Source: Prevotella sp.
Lineage (GTDB): Bacteria; Bacteroidota; Bacteroidia; Bacteroidales; Dysgonomonadaceae
DNA: 11,976 nucleotides
Reading direction: 5' to 3'
NCBI GenBank assembly: GCA_031263965.1
Contig: JAISES010000327.1
Span: forward strand, 1-11,976
The position numbers were made by a program, and so were the translations under genes. The notes beneath the pieces are model-generated. The model searched no databases. It had not been told where the DNA came from and was given only the letters and a program-made list of their open reading frames with translations. The stretch's first letter is position 1. Every line of letters begins with the position of its first letter. Of this stretch, positions 1-7,801 are shown one piece after another.

Positions 1-88
1 ACTTCATAAAAATTGCTTTTAACACTCAAATATACCTCTTTTTCCCAAAACAAGGAAATATTTACAGGCCTATTTTTATGAAAATCAG

Positions 89-865
89 TTGGTTGATATT
101 ATTCAGCGAACCCTATTTAAAGTAGGAAAAATAGCCGCCGCCATACTAATTCCTTTAATCATAGGGCTCAATATTTATTATTACACTGATAATAAGAAAC
201 TGGCTGATTTTGTTGCCGGCTCAACTTCTGTAAATATAGCCAGTGGTGAAAAAGCTCAGATTACATTACCCGATGGGACTGTCATTTTCCTCAACGCAGC
301 TACCTCAATATCATACCCTTCAGACTTTGGACTTAAAGGCAGGGAAATTTTTCTGAGCGGAGAAGCATATCTTGATGTTGTTAAAAATGAGAAAATCCCT
401 TTTTATGTGAATACCGATTTGATACGGATAAAAGTACTGGGGACAAAATTCAATGTAAGCGCTTACGATGATTCGTCTATTATCGAGGCATCCTTGGTAG
501 AAGGAAGCATAGAATTGACCACCAAAGGCGCCAAACCCCAGTCGGTAACACTGTCACCGCTCGAAAAGGTTACATATTATAAAGAACACGATATCTTATC
601 GATATTTAAGACTTCCACTCATTTCGAAACAGCATGGCTTCGTGGAGAGCTGGTATTCAGGTCGGTTAAGTTTTCCGATATCGTATCGAAACTGGAACGG
701 CGTTATGGAGTCAATATAGAAATAATAGGAACGGATTACAACAAGCACCTCTTTACGGGAAGCTTTAAAGAAGATTATATCGATAGCGTATTGAAAATAT
801 TGCAGTTGCACTATAACTTCAAATATACCAAAACAGGCGATGAAATATCAATCCGGTTCAATTAA
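89..865 (+). CDS. FecR-family anti-sigma factor, N-terminus missing or frameshifted
   Basis: Inner-membrane anti-sigma factor that would hold an ECF sigma factor inactive until the cognate SusC transporter signals substrate. Counting the TTG at 89 as residue 1, a transmembrane helix spans about 15-32 (AAAILIPLIIGLNIYYY). The periplasmic FecR domain follows at about 46-145 with typical strings such as LPDGTVIFLNAATSISYP, SGEAYLDV and VLGTKFNVSAY. A C-terminal domain of the DUF4974 type occupies about 188-256 (LVFRSVKFSDIVSKLERRYG). Family members normally carry about 80 further cytoplasmic residues that bind sigma. Here the frame is open only from 23 to 88, with a TAA at 20-22, and the other two forward frames also close nearby. 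The TTG is therefore only a formal start. Either the gene is frameshifted or nonsense-mutated, or it is 5'-truncated, or the sequence has an indel near the left edge. The sigma gene is expected just upstream. The family call is firm and the start is not. Confidence 0.85.
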   Translation: MVDIIQRTLFKVGKIAAAILIPLIIGLNIYYYTDNKKLADFVAGSTSVNIASGEKAQITLPDGTVIFLNAATSISYPSDFGLKGREIFLSGEAYLDVVKNEKIPFYVNTDLIRIKVLGTKFNVSAYDDSSIIEASLVEGSIELTTKGAKPQSVTLSPLEKVTYYKEHDILSIFKTSTHFETAWLRGELVFRSVKFSDIVSKLERRYGVNIEIIGTDYNKHLFTGSFKEDYIDSVLKILQLHYNFKYTKTGDEISIRFN

Positions 866-948
866 AAAAGCCAGACACTAAGTATTTGTTGTTTATACCT
901 TATCGTTAACCATAAATAAAAAAGGCATGAAAGAAAAAGACTATTTCT

Positions 949-985
949 AAAAAAGGAACTGTAAAATTTCACATTCTACAGTTCC
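949..985 (-). terminator. Minus-strand intrinsic terminator in the susC leader
   Basis: A perfect 9-bp stem, GGAACTGTA (955-963) with TACAGTTCC (977-985), can extend by AAT/ATT past one mismatch. On the minus strand it is followed at once by six T residues (the A run at 949-954), the layout of a Rho-independent terminator. On the plus strand no T tract follows, so it does not look like the end of the fecR transcript. No minus-strand protein gene is nearby, which suggests it ends an antisense RNA or is fortuitous. Confidence 0.45.
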
Positions 986-1077
986 CCTGACAGGTTAATA
1001 CCTCCACGCATTTCTTTTAGTATCAACCTTAAAATTAAATTAATATGGACAATTTACATTGTACTGAAAAAACTTGT
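949..1077 (-). ncRNA. Candidate cis-antisense RNA opposite the susC leader and start
   Basis: This is an inferred transcript of about 130 nt running from a minus-strand promoter-like element inside the susC start region to the minus-strand terminator at 949-985. It would cover the susC start codon and most of its leader. DonS-type cis-antisense RNAs are known at this position in Bacteroides PULs controlled by an ECF sigma/anti-sigma pair, where they repress the susC homologue. The gene order here, fecR then susC, fits that setting. The only direct evidence is the terminator shape and one -7 match. No -33 TTTG is visible at the expected spacing. Confidence 0.25.
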
Positions 1078-4000
1078 TGTCACAAATGTAGTAAAAAAAA
1101 TCTGTTTTTATTAATCCTATTCATTGGCATCTTCTTTTTGCCCGGTAGAGTTTTTGCTCAGCAACAAACTACCGTAACATTATCTGTTACGAATGAAAAT
1201 TTGCAATCGGTTCTCGACAAAGTCGAAAAAAACACAGTTTACCGTTTTACATACATGGATGTCAGTCTGCCAACCGACAAGAACATAACTGTTTCAGCAT
1301 CCAACATGCCCATAGAAGACTTTATCAACAAGATACTGTCTTCGACAGCGCTCGCATACAAACGAAACGGAAACACCTTTTCTTTGACGCAGAAACCACC
1401 TCAGGCAGATAGTCGTCAGCCACAAACAAACGTAACAGGGACAGTGGTTGACGAAAATGGCGATCCCCTTATCGGAGTTGTTATTGCAGTAATAAATACG
1501 AACAATGCCGTGACGACTGATATTGATGGAAGATTCAGTTTCGATGCCCCTCTCAACACAGTCCTTAAAGTATCCTATGTCGGATATATCTCTCAGGAAA
1601 TAAAAGTAGACAGGAAAAAGGACGTTAATATCAGGCTCGTACAGAATGTACAAGCCTTGGAAGAAGTAGTGGTGGTTGGATATGGCGTGCAGAGGAAAAG
1701 CGACCTCACCGGCTCCATAGCCTCTATCAAAGGCGATGAGTTGCCTAAGTTAGCCAATACAACTCTGGCTCAGGCGCTCAAAGGCGCTGCACCCGGCTTG
1801 TCGTTTACACAGACAAGCAGCCAGCCAGGGGCGGCCGTGTGGATGCAGATACGTGGCGCTGCAACCGGCTCGTCTCCTCTTATCGTTATAGACGGAGTAC
1901 CTGTAAGTACAATGTGGGAACCTGGTACCGGACTCAATTTTGGAAAAGGCGACAAAGAAAGCATACTCGATAATATCAACCCTGACGATGTTCAGGATAT
2001 ACAAGTTCTAAAGGATGCCAGCGCTACTTCCATATACGGGTCGAGGGCTGCCGGCGGCGTTATCCTTATTACTACAAAACGCGGAGCTGAAGGCAGTAAA
2101 CGCGCAGATGTTTCATTTAAAGCTTCGTATACGACCCAATGGATTGACCAAAAACCGGATGTAATGAAACCAAAAGATTATATGCGCGCAGCAAATAGTT
2201 CTCAACTGGAGCGTTGGCTTAAAGATCAAGGCTATTATCCTTGGGGAAACAAGGCTTTACCGGGCAGTGAGGAAGAAATCCGCAGGCTTTATGAAAATGC
2301 CGGACAAAAATGGAATTACAAATGGGAATATATAGATCACTTCATTGGCGGCACTGACTGGTACGATGCAATCACACATAATGGAGAGCTACAGCAATAC
2401 GACCTTTCGGTAACAGGAGGAAATGCTAACAACAGTTATCTGATTTCACTGGGACATATGAGCAACGACGGTATTGTGAAAACAAACGATTATGCAAGAA
2501 CTACCGGACGCATCAATATAGACCAGCGGTTCAGCAAGTATATCAAAGGGGGAATCAGCATAAGCTATTCGCGCATCAATTCCAACGATGTGCCCATATC
2601 CGGCGCAGGGGGAGTTACAACCCTGTTTCAGGCAGCGCGCAAGTATGACCCTACAATACCTGTCCGCGATGAGAATGGCAACTACGCGCTCGGTACTATT
2701 TATGGCTTGTCACAAAATCCGGTGTCCTTGCTCGAAGTTTCGATGTATACCAAAAAAGATAACATCCTTTCGTCTGCCTTTGTCGATATCAACCCCATCA
2801 AAGAGCTGACATTAAAAACAACTGTGGGCTATGACCGTAAATTTGCGAAAACGGGCGCTTATTTCCCGATGACTACACAGGAAGGGATTAACTCACAGGG
2901 TGTTGCAAGAATAGGTAGCAGTGAATTAGACAACTATTATTTTAATATTACAGCAACTTATAATAAAATCTTTGCTCGAGACCACAAGTTGAACGCAATG
3001 GTGGGCTGGGAATATTACGAACAACAAAACGAAAGCGTGTCGGCCGAAAACAGAGGATTCCCGTACGATGCAGCCAAGTGGCATAATCTGGGGTTGGGTA
3101 CTTACGAAAGGCCGGAAGTGGGATCATCGAGATATACAGGTGAGAACGCATCCCTTATATCACGTGTAAATTATTCTTACAAAGACCGTTATCTGCTTAC
3201 AGCCAATTTCCGCCGCGATGGTTCCTCTAATTTCGCTCCGAACAAGCAATGGGGTAACTTTGGCGGGGTAGCCCTTGCCTGGCGTATCGAACAAGAGAAA
3301 TTCCTGAAAGATGTAAGCTGGCTCTATAATCTGAAACTCAGGGCAGGGTATGGTGTAACAGGAAATGCAGGCAGCCTTACAGGTATCAATACATATTATG
3401 CAGCAGGAAAAGATTATTATTTCAATAACAAACATACCAGCGGGGTAGCCCTTGCCGCTATCGGTAACCCGAACCTGTCGTGGGAATCGCAAGAGGATAT
3501 CAACCTGGGAGTGGATTTCGGATTCTTCGATAACAGATTCGGAGGAAGCATAGACGTATACGAGCGCACCATTAAAGACAGGATCGGGACAAAGAACCTC
3601 ATGTCTTTTCATGAAATAAACACCCTTAACTATAACACCCTGCGTCAGGATAAGACCCAGGGTATCGACCTCATGTTGTTCGGTACAGTTGCATTGTCTA
3701 ATTCGTTTATCTGGCATACGCAGTTTACCCTCACATATTACAAAGATTTTGCTTCGAAACGCGACCCGTCGGAAATACTGGATATCAACGATCGTTACTA
3801 CAAGCGCTGGGATGAAATGTGGTATTACGAAACCGACGGCATCATACAGCCGGGAGAAACCGTAGCCCATATGCCGGGAGCTATTGCCGGCGCTGTCAAA
3901 ATAGTAGACCGCGACGGGTATCTGTATGACGCAAACGGAGAAATAGTAAGGGACCAGAACGGCAGGCCTCAGTATGCAGGCGAACCGGATGGCAAAATAG

Positions 4001-4494
4001 ACAAAGCTGACCTTGTTATGATAGGCTACAACACCCCTATCCCTATCAGTTGGAACAATACGTTCAAATATAAAAGCTTCGACCTGAACATTTATATTTA
4101 CGGAAAACTTAACAACTGGAAAAACAACGACCGTAAAGCCCTTATTGATTATGGCCCTTATCAGGGCATCAATACGATTACCACATTCAATGACCGTTTT
4201 ACATACAACAATTCCGGTTCGGATATACCCGGATTTACCCAGACTACGGCTTCGCAATGGGGATACGGCGATTACTTTATGGAAAAGGCATGGTTTTTCC
4301 GTATAGATAATATTTCTCTCGGATACACTCTTCCCAAGAAGATTACCGGAAAATTCGCCCAGTCGGTAAGGTTCAATGCGGCAGTAAAGAATATAGCCGT
4401 AATATCGCCTTACAAGGGACACGATCCGGAATACGATATCTATATGTATCCCAGCACAAGTGCATTCACGTTTGGTATTGACTTTAAATTCTGA
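1045..4494 (+). CDS. susC: SusC/RagA TonB-linked outer-membrane transporter with STN signalling domain
   Basis: Outer-membrane TonB-dependent channel that imports oligosaccharides captured by its SusD partner; 1149 aa. A signal peptide ends near Ala38 (hydrophobic core LFLLILFIGIFFLPG, then RVFAQ). An STN domain follows at about 41-115 (TLSVTNENLQSVLDKVEKN and the SLTQ end). A carboxypeptidase-regulatory-like Ig fold spans about 129-199 (VTGTVVDENGDPLIGV to VSYVGYISQEI). The SusC signature region EEVVVVGYG lies near 205-213, followed by the plug (IRGAATGSSPLIVIDGVP, ATSIYGSRAAGGVILITTKRG) and a 22-strand-type barrel ending in FGIDFKF with a terminal aromatic residue. The STN domain marks a transducer that contacts a FecR anti-sigma factor, which matches the neighbour upstream. 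The ATG at 1045 is the only start that retains the signal peptide. An oddity is the cysteine-rich n-region (Cys6, 11, 12, 15 with His5 and His13). The susD homologue follows after 6 bp, so the two are co-transcribed. Confidence 0.96.
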   Translation: MDNLHCTEKTCCHKCSKKNLFLLILFIGIFFLPGRVFAQQQTTVTLSVTNENLQSVLDKVEKNTVYRFTYMDVSLPTDKNITVSASNMPIEDFINKILSSTALAYKRNGNTFSLTQKPPQADSRQPQTNVTGTVVDENGDPLIGVVIAVINTNNAVTTDIDGRFSFDAPLNTVLKVSYVGYISQEIKVDRKKDVNIRLVQNVQALEEVVVVGYGVQRKSDLTGSIASIKGDELPKLANTTLAQALKGAAPGLSFTQTSSQPGAAVWMQIRGAATGSSPLIVIDGVPVSTMWEPGTGLNFGKGDKESILDNINPDDVQDIQVLKDASATSIYGSRAAGGVILITTKRGAEGSKRADVSFKASYTTQWIDQKPDVMKPKDYMRAANSSQLERWLKDQGYYPWGNKALPGSEEEIRRLYENAGQKWNYKWEYIDHFIGGTDWYDAITHNGELQQYDLSVTGGNANNSYLISLGHMSNDGIVKTNDYARTTGRINIDQRFSKYIKGGISISYSRINSNDVPISGAGGVTTLFQAARKYDPTIPVRDENGNYALGTIYGLSQNPVSLLEVSMYTKKDNILSSAFVDINPIKELTLKTTVGYDRKFAKTGAYFPMTTQEGINSQGVARIGSSELDNYYFNITATYNKIFARDHKLNAMVGWEYYEQQNESVSAENRGFPYDAAKWHNLGLGTYERPEVGSSRYTGENASLISRVNYSYKDRYLLTANFRRDGSSNFAPNKQWGNFGGVALAWRIEQEKFLKDVSWLYNLKLRAGYGVTGNAGSLTGINTYYAAGKDYYFNNKHTSGVALAAIGNPNLSWESQEDINLGVDFGFFDNRFGGSIDVYERTIKDRIGTKNLMSFHEINTLNYNTLRQDKTQGIDLMLFGTVALSNSFIWHTQFTLTYYKDFASKRDPSEILDINDRYYKRWDEMWYYETDGIIQPGETVAHMPGAIAGAVKIVDRDGYLYDANGEIVRDQNGRPQYAGEPDGKIDKADLVMIGYNTPIPISWNNTFKYKSFDLNIYIYGKLNNWKNNDRKALIDYGPYQGINTITTFNDRFTYNNSGSDIPGFTQTTASQWGYGDYFMEKAWFFRIDNISLGYTLPKKITGKFAQSVRFNAAVKNIAVISPYKGHDPEYDIYMYPSTSAFTFGIDFKF
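1083..1090 (-). promoter_or_regulatory. Minus-strand match to the Bacteroidetes -7 promoter element
   Basis: The plus-strand octamer CAAATGTA reads TACATTTG on the minus strand, an exact match to the Bacteroidetes -7 consensus TAnnTTTG. A start site would fall near 1077 and feed the terminator at 949-985. The -33 TTTG is not seen about 20 bp upstream, so this half-site could be chance in AT-rich DNA. Confidence 0.25.
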
Positions 4495-4500
4495 AAAAGT

Positions 4501-5997
4501 ATGAAAACAAAAATATATCTATCTGTTTTTATTGGATTTATTCTTTCCATTACTTCCTGTACATTAGAAAGAGAATCGTTCAATGAAATATATCCCGAGA
4601 ACTTCTTCCGCAACGAAGATGATGTAAACAAGGCTCTTGCGGCTCTCTATCACTTGCCGTTCAGGATGGGATACGGAAGCTTTTACGGGGTCGACCAATA
4701 TAGCTATCAGGTTGCCTCCGACTTTACGGCGGGCACTATGGCCAGCCGCTGGCCCGAAGCCACAGGCTATCCTCAGTACCAGGAACATCGCTGGGAAGAG
4801 AATGCAACAAGCGGTTACGCTAAAGATTTTCCTGAAAGGATGTACTCTCAATATAATAAGCTTACTTCTATCAAAGAAACAATAAAAAGAATAGAAGCTG
4901 CGCCGATAACTACTACATTGAAAACAAAAGCAACCGCTGAAGCCAAATGCCTTTATGCATGGATAGGCTTCATACTTTACGACCTGTTTGGCTCAGTACC
5001 CCTTGTTACAGATGAGGCGCTGGCTAACCCTGAGGCAAAAGTACTTATCCCAAGACTCAGCGATGAAGAATATTGCAACATCATGATCGGCTATCTGGAC
5101 GATGCTATTGCAGGGGGCTTGCCTGTCAGGCAGGATGATGAATGGGGACGCGTATCTAAGGGAATGGCTCTGATGCTTAAACTCAAATTCCATATGGCAA
5201 ACCGTAATTTTGCGGAAGCGGAGAAAGTTGCGCGCGAACTTTATGGATACCGTGACAATCCTTACAAACTCATGTCTGATTACCGTGACATCTTTAACAT
5301 GTATAATGTAAGGAATGAAGAGATTATCCATGCCATACCTTGCGGTTTAGCTGATGGGATGCAGAACCGGACAATAATCCAGTTCTACCCTGTGCGATGG
5401 AAACAAGACCGCCAATGCTGGTTTACATTCGGTATGCACTGGGATTTTTACGATACTTTCGAAGCAGGAGACGATCGCTTGAACAGCATTGTTACCGACT
5501 ATGTGAGTATCACCGGTGAAATTAACAACAGAAACAGCGGCTTTCTCAGCAATGCGGCGGCTATTGTAAAAGTCGACGACCATACATATACCGGAGGCGA
5601 ATATTGTTCGGTAGACCTTATCGTATACCGCTTTGCAGATGTTATGCTTTCTTTGGCAGAATGTATCAATGAAAATAATGGCAGCCCTACCAGGGAAGCA
5701 ATCGATCTTGTGAACGAAATCCGGTCGCGGGTGAACCTGCCGGATCTTACCGCAGCAAAAACGGCAAACAAAGAAGCCTTTAACAAAGCTATCCTTGATG
5801 AACGCCTGCATGAATTTATGGCGGAAGGACTTTCCCGTCAGGATAAGATACGTCATGGGACATTTGTTTCGGATTCTAAAGTGCAATTCCCTAATAGCCA
5901 GTCGGCTGCACATAAAGTGCGTTTTGCCATCCCGTCAAGGTACATCCTTGAATCGGAAGGGGTTGTAAAACAGAATCCGGGCTACGCAAATAATTAA
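4501..5997 (+). CDS. susD: SusD/RagB-family surface glycan-binding lipoprotein
   Basis: Surface lipoprotein that forms the lid of the SusC channel and binds glycan; 498 aa, within the usual SusD range. The type II signal peptide ends in ITSC with the lipid-bearing Cys20, followed by TLERESF, whose charged residues fit lipoprotein export to the surface. The N-terminal half has the SusD TPR-like helical pattern (YPENFFRNEDDVNKALAALY near 31-50 and TKATAEAKCLYAWIGFILYDLFGSVPLV near 140-165). The C-terminal half has the conserved SusD end (FADVMLSLAECINE, AIDLVNEIRSRVNLP, ERLHEFMAEGLSRQDKIRHG). It starts 6 bp after the susC homologue, the usual paired arrangement. A strong hairpin follows its stop codon and may separate susCD expression from the downstream genes. 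Ligand specificity cannot be read from the sequence. Confidence 0.95.
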   Translation: MKTKIYLSVFIGFILSITSCTLERESFNEIYPENFFRNEDDVNKALAALYHLPFRMGYGSFYGVDQYSYQVASDFTAGTMASRWPEATGYPQYQEHRWEENATSGYAKDFPERMYSQYNKLTSIKETIKRIEAAPITTTLKTKATAEAKCLYAWIGFILYDLFGSVPLVTDEALANPEAKVLIPRLSDEEYCNIMIGYLDDAIAGGLPVRQDDEWGRVSKGMALMLKLKFHMANRNFAEAEKVARELYGYRDNPYKLMSDYRDIFNMYNVRNEEIIHAIPCGLADGMQNRTIIQFYPVRWKQDRQCWFTFGMHWDFYDTFEAGDDRLNSIVTDYVSITGEINNRNSGFLSNAAAIVKVDDHTYTGGEYCSVDLIVYRFADVMLSLAECINENNGSPTREAIDLVNEIRSRVNLPDLTAAKTANKEAFNKAILDERLHEFMAEGLSRQDKIRHGTFVSDSKVQFPNSQSAAHKVRFAIPSRYILESEGVVKQNPGYANN

Positions 5998-6006
5998 TCC
6001 ACACTA

Positions 6007-6054
6007 TTTATTTATGTCCGGTTTACAGGCCAGGTATAGCCGGACATAAATAAA
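6007..6054 (+). promoter_or_regulatory. Perfect 15-bp hairpin between susD and the beta-helix gene
   Basis: The arm at 6007-6021 (TTTATTTATGTCCGG) pairs without mismatch with 6040-6054 (CCGGACATAAATAAA) around an 18-nt loop. The GC-rich part of the stem is next to the loop and no T run follows, so it is not a canonical terminator. Its place just after susD suggests a 3' stabiliser, processing site or partial terminator that keeps susCD mRNA more abundant than the enzyme part of the operon. The structure is certain; the role is inferred. Confidence 0.7.
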
Positions 6055-6073
6055 ACAATAAAATCAATAGCTT

Positions 6074-7774
6074 ATGAAATATATACTTTATTGTTTACTA
6101 TTGTCTTTCTCGGTCATATCTATCTACGGATGCAGCAAAGACAATCCGGACGGATCCGGCGATCCCGATAATCCGGACCTGCCGGACATAAAATTCTCCG
6201 AAGCCTCTGTTGCTCCTGCAATTCCGGCTGTCGATGACAGTGACTATACAATCTATTATGTTGACAGCCAAGCCGGAGATGACACCAATGACGGATTGGG
6301 TGAAAATAAACCTTTCAAGAGTTTGAGTAAGATAACATATCTGGAAAAAACGCCTAAAATGAAAGTCTTATTAAAAAGCGGGTCTGTATTTAGTGGAAAC
6401 CTCATCCTGAAAGAGCTGAAAGGGACACCCGAAAAGCCATTTATCCTCGATATATACGGAGGAACAGAACGCCCGACTATAAACGGCAGCGGCGATCAAG
6501 TGATTCTGATCCAGGATGAAAATCTCCGTGTCCGCAACATCCGTCTGACCAATAAATCGGGAACCAGGGGAATCCGTATACAAGCCCTGACTGCCGGTGC
6601 GAAAAAAAATATCGGAATATCGGGATGCTGCATCGAAGAAGTGAACTGGGCGGGAACAACCCCTTTCATCGGAGTAAATCCGGCAAACCTTAATGTGAGG
6701 GATATATGCTCCGACGAACGTTTCAACAAAGAGTTCGGGGGAATTATCGTGGAGGCTTTTACCACAAAGGAAGTAGGGCCCGGATGGTACGAAAACCTCT
6801 ATATCACCAACAACCGCATACATCAGGTTGCACGTACCGCTATTTTGATAACTAATAAATGGGGGCAACGCGATAAACAGGGTAGCGGCTATAATGAATA
6901 TGATAACGACGGCAACAAATGGTATCCTAACCGTAATGTTGTAATACAAGGAAACGATATCAGTTACGTAGGTGGCGATGGGGTGATACTGATGGGTTCT
7001 ACCCATTCGAGGATAGATCACAACAAATGCTTCTATGCCAATTTCCTGGGACGGACAGGGCATGCCAGCGCCGGACTTTGGCCGTATAGCTCTACCGAAA
7101 CAGTGATGCAATACAACGAAGCGGCATACACTCAGTTTGCCAATGGAAGCGCAGACGGAGAGGGGCTGGATATAGACGTGGCCTGTAAAAACACAATTGT
7201 ACAATACAATTATGTACATCATAATGCAGGCGGCGGCCTGTTGATATGTAATACAAAGGATGCTGATCACGAAGGTACTGTTGTTCGCAATAATGTTTTC
7301 CTGCACAATTCATGTACATGGAAAGGCAATATGATGACAGTATCCAGCGGCGTTGGCAAAACCGAAGTGTATAATAACCTGGTAGTTGTCAGCAATTCCT
7401 ACCCAATGGTTCTTTTTAGTGACGACTGGGCGAATGCAGGACATTCGAAGGATTTTACATTCCGTAACAATATCTTTGTTTCGGAAGATTATACTACCGC
7501 AAAATTCAGCATATCTGACATCGATAATTGCGTTTTCAATAACAATGTATATTCCCGTGTCGGTAATTTCTCTGTCGCTCATACGGGAGCAATCAGCCTC
7601 GACCCTAAGATAACGATTCCGGCCGACATGGATGGCTACGACAAAGTATTGACGTTTGTTCCGGCTGAACCTAAGGTATTCAAAAGCGGGGTCTTGTTTG
7701 ATGGAATGCTTGAAAAAGATATAGCAGGCAATTCTGTCAAAGGAATTAATTATACGGGCCCTTTTGCTAAATAA
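6074..7774 (+). CDS. Right-handed parallel beta-helix lipoprotein, putative polysaccharide lyase or glycoside hydrolase
   Basis: Probable cell-surface carbohydrate-active lipoprotein of 566 aa. The lipobox IYGC has Cys20, followed by an acidic, proline-rich linker (SKDNPDGSGDPDNPDLPD) that fits a surface-export signal and spacer. The mature domain opens with YYVDSQAGDDTNDGLGENKP near residue 61, the entry motif of many pectate-lyase-like and DUF1565-like beta-helix proteins. Repeated N-rich coils follow (NLYITNNRIHQVARTAILIT, NVVIQGNDISYVGGDGVIL, NTIVQYNYVHHNAGGGLLI, TEVYNNLVVV, FTFRNNIFVS), typical of stacked parallel beta-helix turns. An acidic cluster (Asp361, Glu363, Asp366, Asp368) sits on one coil just before His382 and His383. 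It could be a catalytic acid pair, as in helical glycoside hydrolases, or a calcium site, as in lyases. I cannot assign a CAZy family. The gene follows the susD hairpin by 20 bp, and the BACON gene follows it after 27 bp, so it belongs to the PUL transcript. Confidence 0.85.
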   Translation: MKYILYCLLLSFSVISIYGCSKDNPDGSGDPDNPDLPDIKFSEASVAPAIPAVDDSDYTIYYVDSQAGDDTNDGLGENKPFKSLSKITYLEKTPKMKVLLKSGSVFSGNLILKELKGTPEKPFILDIYGGTERPTINGSGDQVILIQDENLRVRNIRLTNKSGTRGIRIQALTAGAKKNIGISGCCIEEVNWAGTTPFIGVNPANLNVRDICSDERFNKEFGGIIVEAFTTKEVGPGWYENLYITNNRIHQVARTAILITNKWGQRDKQGSGYNEYDNDGNKWYPNRNVVIQGNDISYVGGDGVILMGSTHSRIDHNKCFYANFLGRTGHASAGLWPYSSTETVMQYNEAAYTQFANGSADGEGLDIDVACKNTIVQYNYVHHNAGGGLLICNTKDADHEGTVVRNNVFLHNSCTWKGNMMTVSSGVGKTEVYNNLVVVSNSYPMVLFSDDWANAGHSKDFTFRNNIFVSEDYTTAKFSISDIDNCVFNNNVYSRVGNFSVAHTGAISLDPKITIPADMDGYDKVLTFVPAEPKVFKSGVLFDGMLEKDIAGNSVKGINYTGPFAK

Positions 7775-7801
7775 AGAAGTCTAATAAATATTTAAAATCT
7801 C

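Noticed and set aside
866..1044. Plus-strand terminator for the anti-sigma gene at the 955-985 hairpin
   Set aside because: No T tract follows the stem on the plus strand; the T run is on the minus-strand side.
3160..4422. Long minus-strand frame (420 codons) opposite the SusC barrel
   Set aside because: It lies wholly antisense to a clear SusC gene, its translation has no family resemblance or signal, and long antisense frames arise from codon bias in the true gene.
6371..7306. Minus-strand frame of 311 codons opposite the beta-helix gene
   Set aside because: It is antisense to a well-supported lipoprotein gene and has no recognisable domain or sensible leader; treated as a shadow.
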